A DNA stretch of 10,991 bases from an uncultured Phaeodactylibacter sp. (GTDB lineage: Bacteria; Bacteroidota; Bacteroidia; Chitinophagales; Saprospiraceae). Below the pieces are notes generated by a model, which saw only the letters and a list, made by a program, of their open reading frames with translations, was not told the origin of the DNA and searched no databases. The stretch lies in contig CAJXXJ010000066.1 in NCBI GenBank assembly GCA_913062745.1, forward strand, positions 1-10,991, read 5' to 3'. Of this stretch, positions 7,722-10,991 are shown piece after piece. The stretch's first letter is position 1; each line of letters begins with the position of its first letter. The translations under genes were made by a program, and so were the position numbers.

Positions 7722-8702
7722 ATGGATCTCTCAATAGTAGTCCCCCTGTACAACGAAGAAGAAAGCCTGCCCGAACTGGAAGCCTGGATCCGCCGGGTGA
7801 TGGAGGCGCATGGCTTCGACTATGAGGTGCTTATGGTGGATGACGGAAGCCGGGATGGTTCCTGGGAGGTGGTGGAGCGCCTGGCGCAGCAGAACCCGCG
7901 TGTGAAGGGCATTAAATTCCGCCGCAACTACGGCAAGTCCGCAGCGCTCAACCGTGGCTTTGAAGCCGTAAGCGGCCGGGTGGTTATCACGATGGACGCA
8001 GACCTGCAGGACTCGCCGGAGGAGGTGCCGGAGCTGTACCGGATGATCACCGAGGAGGGCTACGATATGGTATCCGGCTGGAAGAAGCGCCGCCACGACC
8101 CGGTGCTGACCAAGAACCTGCCGAGCAAATTCTACAACTGGACCGCCCGCCGCATGACCGGCATTTACCTGCACGATTTCAACTGCGGGCTAAAAGCCTA
8201 TAAAAATGCGGTAGTCAAAAGCATAGAAGTCTACGGCGACATGCACCGGTACATCCCGGTGCTGGCTAAGTGGGCTGGCTTCAAAAAGATAGGGGAGAAG
8301 GTGGTGCAGCATCAGGAGCGCAAGTACGGCACTACCAAATTTGGCATTGAGCGCTTTATCCGGGGTCCGCTCGATTTGCTGTCCGTTATTTTCATTTCTA
8401 AATTCGGCAAGCGGCCAATGCACCTCTTTGGCATGCTCGGGCTGCTCATTTTCGTACTGGGCTTTGTAGCAGCCGGCTATATTGGCGTCAGCAAATTGTA
8501 CCGCCTCAATCAGGGGTTGCCGACCATTCTGGTAACCGACAACCCTTACTTCTTCATTTCCCTGACCTGCATGATTATCGGCACTATGCTGTTTCTTACC
8601 GGCTTCCTGGCCGAGCTGGTGTCCCGCAGCGCTGCTGACCGCAATGAGTATTTGATTGAGAAACGGCTTGGGCTGGAAGAGGCAGGCCGAACGGTAGTTT
8701 AA
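7722..8702 (+). CDS. Family 2 glycosyltransferase, DPM1/GtrB/ArnC-like polyprenyl-phosphate sugar transferase
   Basis: 326 residues. Members of this group move a hexose from a nucleotide sugar to polyprenyl phosphate on the cytoplasmic side of the inner membrane, making lipid-linked donors for later glycosylation. The GT-A domain opens with LSIVVPLYNEEESL (3-16), followed by VDDGSRDGS (39-47), FRRNYGKSAALNRGF (66-80), and the metal-binding DAD at 92-94 in MDADLQDSPEE. DFNCGLKAY (152-160) and HRYIPVLA (175-182) are acceptor-side motifs, and RKYGTTKFG (200-208) is the YGxSKF-like signature. Two C-terminal membrane helices lie at about 233-257 and 275-300, typical of the GtrB/ArnC subtype rather than soluble DPM1. 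Length is normal for that subtype. The sugar and lipid cannot be told from sequence. It follows the second DUF4199 gene in the same transcript and ends before a hairpin terminator. Confidence 0.93.
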   Translation: MDLSIVVPLYNEEESLPELEAWIRRVMEAHGFDYEVLMVDDGSRDGSWEVVERLAQQNPRVKGIKFRRNYGKSAALNRGFEAVSGRVVITMDADLQDSPEEVPELYRMITEEGYDMVSGWKKRRHDPVLTKNLPSKFYNWTARRMTGIYLHDFNCGLKAYKNAVVKSIEVYGDMHRYIPVLAKWAGFKKIGEKVVQHQERKYGTTKFGIERFIRGPLDLLSVIFISKFGKRPMHLFGMLGLLIFVLGFVAAGYIGVSKLYRLNQGLPTILVTDNPYFFISLTCMIIGTMLFLTGFLAELVSRSAADRNEYLIEKRLGLEEAGRTVV

Positions 8703-8745
8703 GAACTCCGGCGGGTATACTTTTCAGGAATATCCGGTGGTTGAA

Positions 8746-8793
8746 GCGCTGCTCTTTCCCGCAAGCAGCGGAAAAGAGCAGCGCCGTTTTTTT
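8746..8793 (+). terminator. Rho-independent terminator after the glycosyltransferase, overlapping the end of the M28 gene
   Basis: GCGCTGCTCTTTCC (8746-8759) pairs with GGAAAAGAGCAGCGC (8770-8784) with one bulged A, around a 10-base loop, followed by seven T (8787-8793). The T-run reaches into the stop codon of the convergent M28 gene (8792-8794). The minus-strand side has no T-rich tail, so it serves mainly the plus strand. Confidence 0.87.
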
Positions 8794-10312
8794 ACCGGTT
8801 GTATAATTCCCTGCCGGCTTCCTCGTACTTATCTCCTTCCTTCCACATCGGGCGCTGGTCCATATCCGCAATCAGGCGGGTAATACGGGCAATGGACTGC
8901 GTATATTTGTGCAGGTAGTCGAAGTCGATGGTATCCGGGTTGTCTGTGACCTGGTGGTAGTACTTGCTGACCTCCTCGTCAAAGGCGGTGGTACCTGGGC
9001 TCAGGGAGAGCGCCGGTACGCCCGCAGCCGCAAAGGAGGCATTGTCCGAACGGTCGAAAATTCCCTGCTCGGGGATTGGGTTAGGCAGTACGTCCAGGCC
9101 GAAAATATTGGCACCGGCATCAATTGCGCGGTCGGTACCGGTACGGCCGTAGCCGAAAGCAGAGATGTAGGTAACATCGTTGTAACCGGCACCATCCATG
9201 TTGACGTTGTAAACCGTCTTATCAAGAGGGATGAGCGGGTTGTCCACATAGTAGCGGCTACCGAGCAGCCCAATTTCCTCTCCGGTCACGGCCAGCAGGA
9301 TGATGGAGCGTTTGGGTGGTTGTTCGGCGAAAGCCTGCATAGCACCCAGCAGGGCCGTGGTCCCCATTGCGTTGTCGCGCGCACCGTTGAAGATGCTGTC
9401 CTCGGCAGTGTACGGCCCGCCGCCCTGTTTGCCTACGCCTACGTGGTCGAAGTGAGCGCTCAGCAGCACGTATTCTTCCTTCAGCGCCGGGTCGCTGCCT
9501 TCTATAATACCCATGACGGTGTTGGAGTGGATTTCACTTTTTCCGAAGCCTTCCGACATAATTTCAGCCTTCATGCGCTTGCCTTCCTGCAGCTCTTTCA
9601 TCTGGCCGTCCTGCTTTTCCTTCAGCCAGCCGTAGACCAGCTTGCTGCTTTCGTCTGAATCTTCTTCATCTCCTTCCACAAGCACCAGCGTTTCTTTATT
9701 GAAGTAGGAGCGGAAAAAGTCCCACGGGAATTGCAGGCGGTACAGCTCGATCAGCGCTACTGCGCCCTGCTCTTCGGCCAGTTTACGCTTTTTGCCCATT
9801 GCTTTGAAGATGGCGTTCGGGTCTTGCCCTTCCGGGGTGCCGGGCAGGACAAACACGATTTTGCCCTTTACATTCAGGCCTTTGTAATCGTTGAGGCCGG
9901 CTTCCTCGTCTACCCAACCATAATTGGCGAACACTGCGTCTGCTTTAGTAGCTGCGATATTGCCGGACATGATCAGCAGGTTCTCTCCTTGCTCGTAGTC
10001 AGACTTGTCTATAGTCAGGCTGGCGCTGGACGGAGGGGTTACGGATTCAAAAGGGACCGGCTGGTAATAGTGGTCCTGGCCGGGAGGCGTCTGCAGGCCG
10101 TGGGCTTTAAACTGCGCAGCAAGGTAGGCTGCAGCAATATCGTTGCCCCGCGCGCCGGTACGGCGGCCCTCCAACTCATCAGAAGCAAGGAATCGCAGGT
10201 GGGCTTCCAGGGTGGATGACTGGATATCAAATTCTGGTGCGCGTTGCCCGGTGAGGTCTGTAGCCACAAACAGGACAGCGATCATGAAGGATAAAGAAAT
10301 TCTGAAAGTCAT
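8792..10312 (-). CDS. Secreted M28-family zinc aminopeptidase with PA-type insert
   Basis: 506 residues. M28 enzymes remove N-terminal residues from peptides with a two-zinc centre; this one would be exported to the periplasm or outside. The N-terminus MTFRISLSFMIAVLFVATDLTGQ is a signal peptide with likely cleavage near residue 23. FLASDELEGRRTG (41-53) is the usual opening of this bacterial subgroup. Residues about 115-200 look like a protease-associated (PA) insert (GLNVKGKIVFVLPG). The metal ligands are visible: His287 and Asp289 in SAHFDHVG, Asp313 in GARDNAMG, the Glu345-Glu346 pair in TGEEIGLLGS, Asp373 in NMDG, and His453 in YYHQVTD. All expected catalytic residues are present, so it should be active. 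There is no C-terminal secretion-sorting domain. It is convergent with the glycosyltransferase and divergent from the receptor-like gene. Substrate preference is not visible. Confidence 0.95.
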   Translation of the reverse strand: MTFRISLSFMIAVLFVATDLTGQRAPEFDIQSSTLEAHLRFLASDELEGRRTGARGNDIAAAYLAAQFKAHGLQTPPGQDHYYQPVPFESVTPPSSASLTIDKSDYEQGENLLIMSGNIAATKADAVFANYGWVDEEAGLNDYKGLNVKGKIVFVLPGTPEGQDPNAIFKAMGKKRKLAEEQGAVALIELYRLQFPWDFFRSYFNKETLVLVEGDEEDSDESSKLVYGWLKEKQDGQMKELQEGKRMKAEIMSEGFGKSEIHSNTVMGIIEGSDPALKEEYVLLSAHFDHVGVGKQGGGPYTAEDSIFNGARDNAMGTTALLGAMQAFAEQPPKRSIILLAVTGEEIGLLGSRYYVDNPLIPLDKTVYNVNMDGAGYNDVTYISAFGYGRTGTDRAIDAGANIFGLDVLPNPIPEQGIFDRSDNASFAAAGVPALSLSPGTTAFDEEVSKYYHQVTDNPDTIDFDYLHKYTQSIARITRLIADMDQRPMWKEGDKYEEAGRELYNR

Positions 10313-10337
10313 TTTTTCTTATTTTCTATGGAATAGC

Positions 10338-10345
10338 CAAATGTA
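10338..10345 (-). promoter_or_regulatory. Candidate -7 box for the M28 peptidase gene
   Basis: The minus strand reads TACATTTG, matching TAnnTTTG, 25 bases before the ATG at 10312, with an A-rich leader in between. I see no good -33 element at the right distance, so support is partial. Confidence 0.4.
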
Positions 10346-10461
10346 CTCAACTGTAGACGAAATACGGGAGGATTTCTACTATCGTGTGCTATAAGCAGAC
10401 AATCAACTGAAAATCCGGGCTAAGACTGCCGTAACGATTAAACCATGGCGGCCTTGCTAAG

Positions 10462-10492
10462 TTGCAATAGCAGTTAAAAGAACGTACTTTTG
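10462..10492 (+). promoter_or_regulatory. Bacteroidota-type promoter for the STN receptor-like gene
   Basis: TTG at 10462-10464, a 20-base spacer and TACTTTTG at 10485-10492 fit the Bacteroidota -33/-7 pattern. It leaves a leader of about 60 bases to the chosen ATG. Confidence 0.55.
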
Positions 10493-10560
10493 ATGAATTG
10501 TGTGCATACCTGATCTTTTTGTCGGTAGCGTGCATGAACGAAGGGGTTAATGAAATCCGC

Positions 10561-10991
10561 ATGAAAAAACTCTTGCTCTTTTTGGTGTTGGGGTGCAGTG
10601 CTGCTCTTCAGGCGCAGACTGTGCTGCAGTTGCCGGTGAGCTTTCGGATTGAGGAACAAAGCCTGGAAACTGCGCTTTACCAGCTGTCAGACCAAAGTGG
10701 CGTATCCATCTCTTTTACCAACGATCTCATCCCGCCTGTCGCTGTCAGCCTTGCCCTGGAATCAACGCCCCTGAACAAAGTACTTGACCAACTACTGGAA
10801 GATACTCCGCTGCAGTACCGGTTGCTGGGCACGCAGGTAGTCGTTTACCTGCCCGATGATACGCAGTTCACCATCAGCGGTATTCTGGAGGATCAGCGGT
10901 CAGGAGAGCGCCTGATCAATGCAAATGTTCTGGACCGCCGATCCGGCAGAGGCACCACCACGAACGAGTACGGCTACTACAGTCTCACCCT
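10561..10991 (+). CDS. Exported STN plus carboxypeptidase-regulatory-like protein, probable TonB-dependent receptor, cut by window edge
   Basis: 143 codons are visible before the right edge. Residues 1-19 (MKKLLLFLVLGCSAALQAQ) are a signal peptide; cleavage after AQ is likeliest, although VLGC is a weak lipobox. Residues about 24-96 form a secretin/TonB short N-terminal (STN) domain: IEEQSLETALYQLSDQSGV, then LESTPLNKVLDQLLE and QVVVYLPDD. From about 103 a CarboxypepD_reg-like beta domain begins (FTISGILEDQRSGERL, TTTNEYGYYSLT). In Bacteroidota this order usually precedes a TonB-dependent outer-membrane barrel for import of a nutrient or siderophore, and an STN domain often signals to a FecR-type anti-sigma factor; no FecI/FecR gene is in the window. 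An in-frame ATG at 10534 would add nine polar residues before the signal peptide, so I prefer 10561. The barrel is not seen, so a non-receptor protein with the same two domains is possible. Confidence 0.82.
   Translation, partial: MKKLLLFLVLGCSAALQAQTVLQLPVSFRIEEQSLETALYQLSDQSGVSISFTNDLIPPVAVSLALESTPLNKVLDQLLEDTPLQYRLLGTQVVVYLPDDTQFTISGILEDQRSGERLINANVLDRRSGRGTTTNEYGYYSLT

Larger units (their letters stand above)
10313..10560. other. Divergent intergenic region between the M28 and STN-receptor genes
   Basis: These 248 bases hold one promoter candidate for each direction (10338-10345 minus, 10462-10492 plus). I saw no operator-like inverted repeat, RNA gene or convincing small gene in it. Confidence 0.55.

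Noticed and set aside
8909..9658. Plus-strand open frame of 249 codons
   Set aside because: Antisense to the M28 peptidase, which keeps every metal ligand across this span.
1..10991. CRISPR arrays, tRNA or rRNA genes, insertion sequences, phage or defence genes
   Set aside because: No spaced repeats, RNA-gene signatures, transposase or integrase motifs, or terminal inverted repeats were seen; a lone SNF2 helicase without nuclease or methylase partners in view is not enough to call a defence system.

Overview
The window looks like a chromosomal segment of a Bacteroidota bacterium, most likely a marine member of the Saprospiria (Lewinella/Phaeodactylibacter-like). The reasons are the moderately high GC content, two DUF4199 membrane proteins, a Bacteroidota-type pseudo-dihydroorotase, an STN plus CarboxypepD_reg-like receptor start, near absence of Shine-Dalgarno sequences, and promoter candidates of the Bacteroidota form TAnnTTTG. 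The genus is an inference; no rRNA or marker gene is present to confirm it.

Layout. (1) Positions 1-2589, minus strand: a large SNF2-family helicase whose C-terminal end lies beyond the left edge. (2) 2590-2810: divergent promoter region. (3) 2811-6422, plus strand: a polytopic GT-C-like membrane protein followed after 12 bases by a dihydroorotase-like protein that has lost its metal-binding residues. (4) 6499-7065: a first DUF4199 membrane protein, ended by a strong hairpin terminator. (5) 7143-8702: a new promoter, a second DUF4199 protein and a DPM1/GtrB-type family 2 glycosyltransferase, ended by a second hairpin terminator. (6) 8792-10312, minus strand: a secreted M28 zinc aminopeptidase with a PA-type insert, convergent with the glycosyltransferase. 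(7) 10313-10560: divergent promoter region. (8) 10561 to the right edge: the start of an exported STN plus carboxypeptidase-regulatory-like protein, probably a TonB-dependent receptor.

The plus-strand block 2811-8702 reads as a cell-envelope cluster. The family 2 glycosyltransferase would make a polyprenyl-phosphate-linked sugar, and the GT-C-like protein is a plausible user of such a donor; this link is an inference. The pseudo-dihydroorotase and DUF4199 proteins are recurrent neighbours of this glycosyltransferase type in Bacteroidota, as I recall, but have no assigned role here. The helicase, peptidase and receptor look like independent transcription units.

No tRNA, rRNA, CRISPR array, insertion sequence, phage gene or recognisable defence system was seen. 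The most interesting points are a sliding-clamp-binding-like motif in a polar insert of the SNF2 helicase and the stripped active site of the dihydroorotase-like protein.
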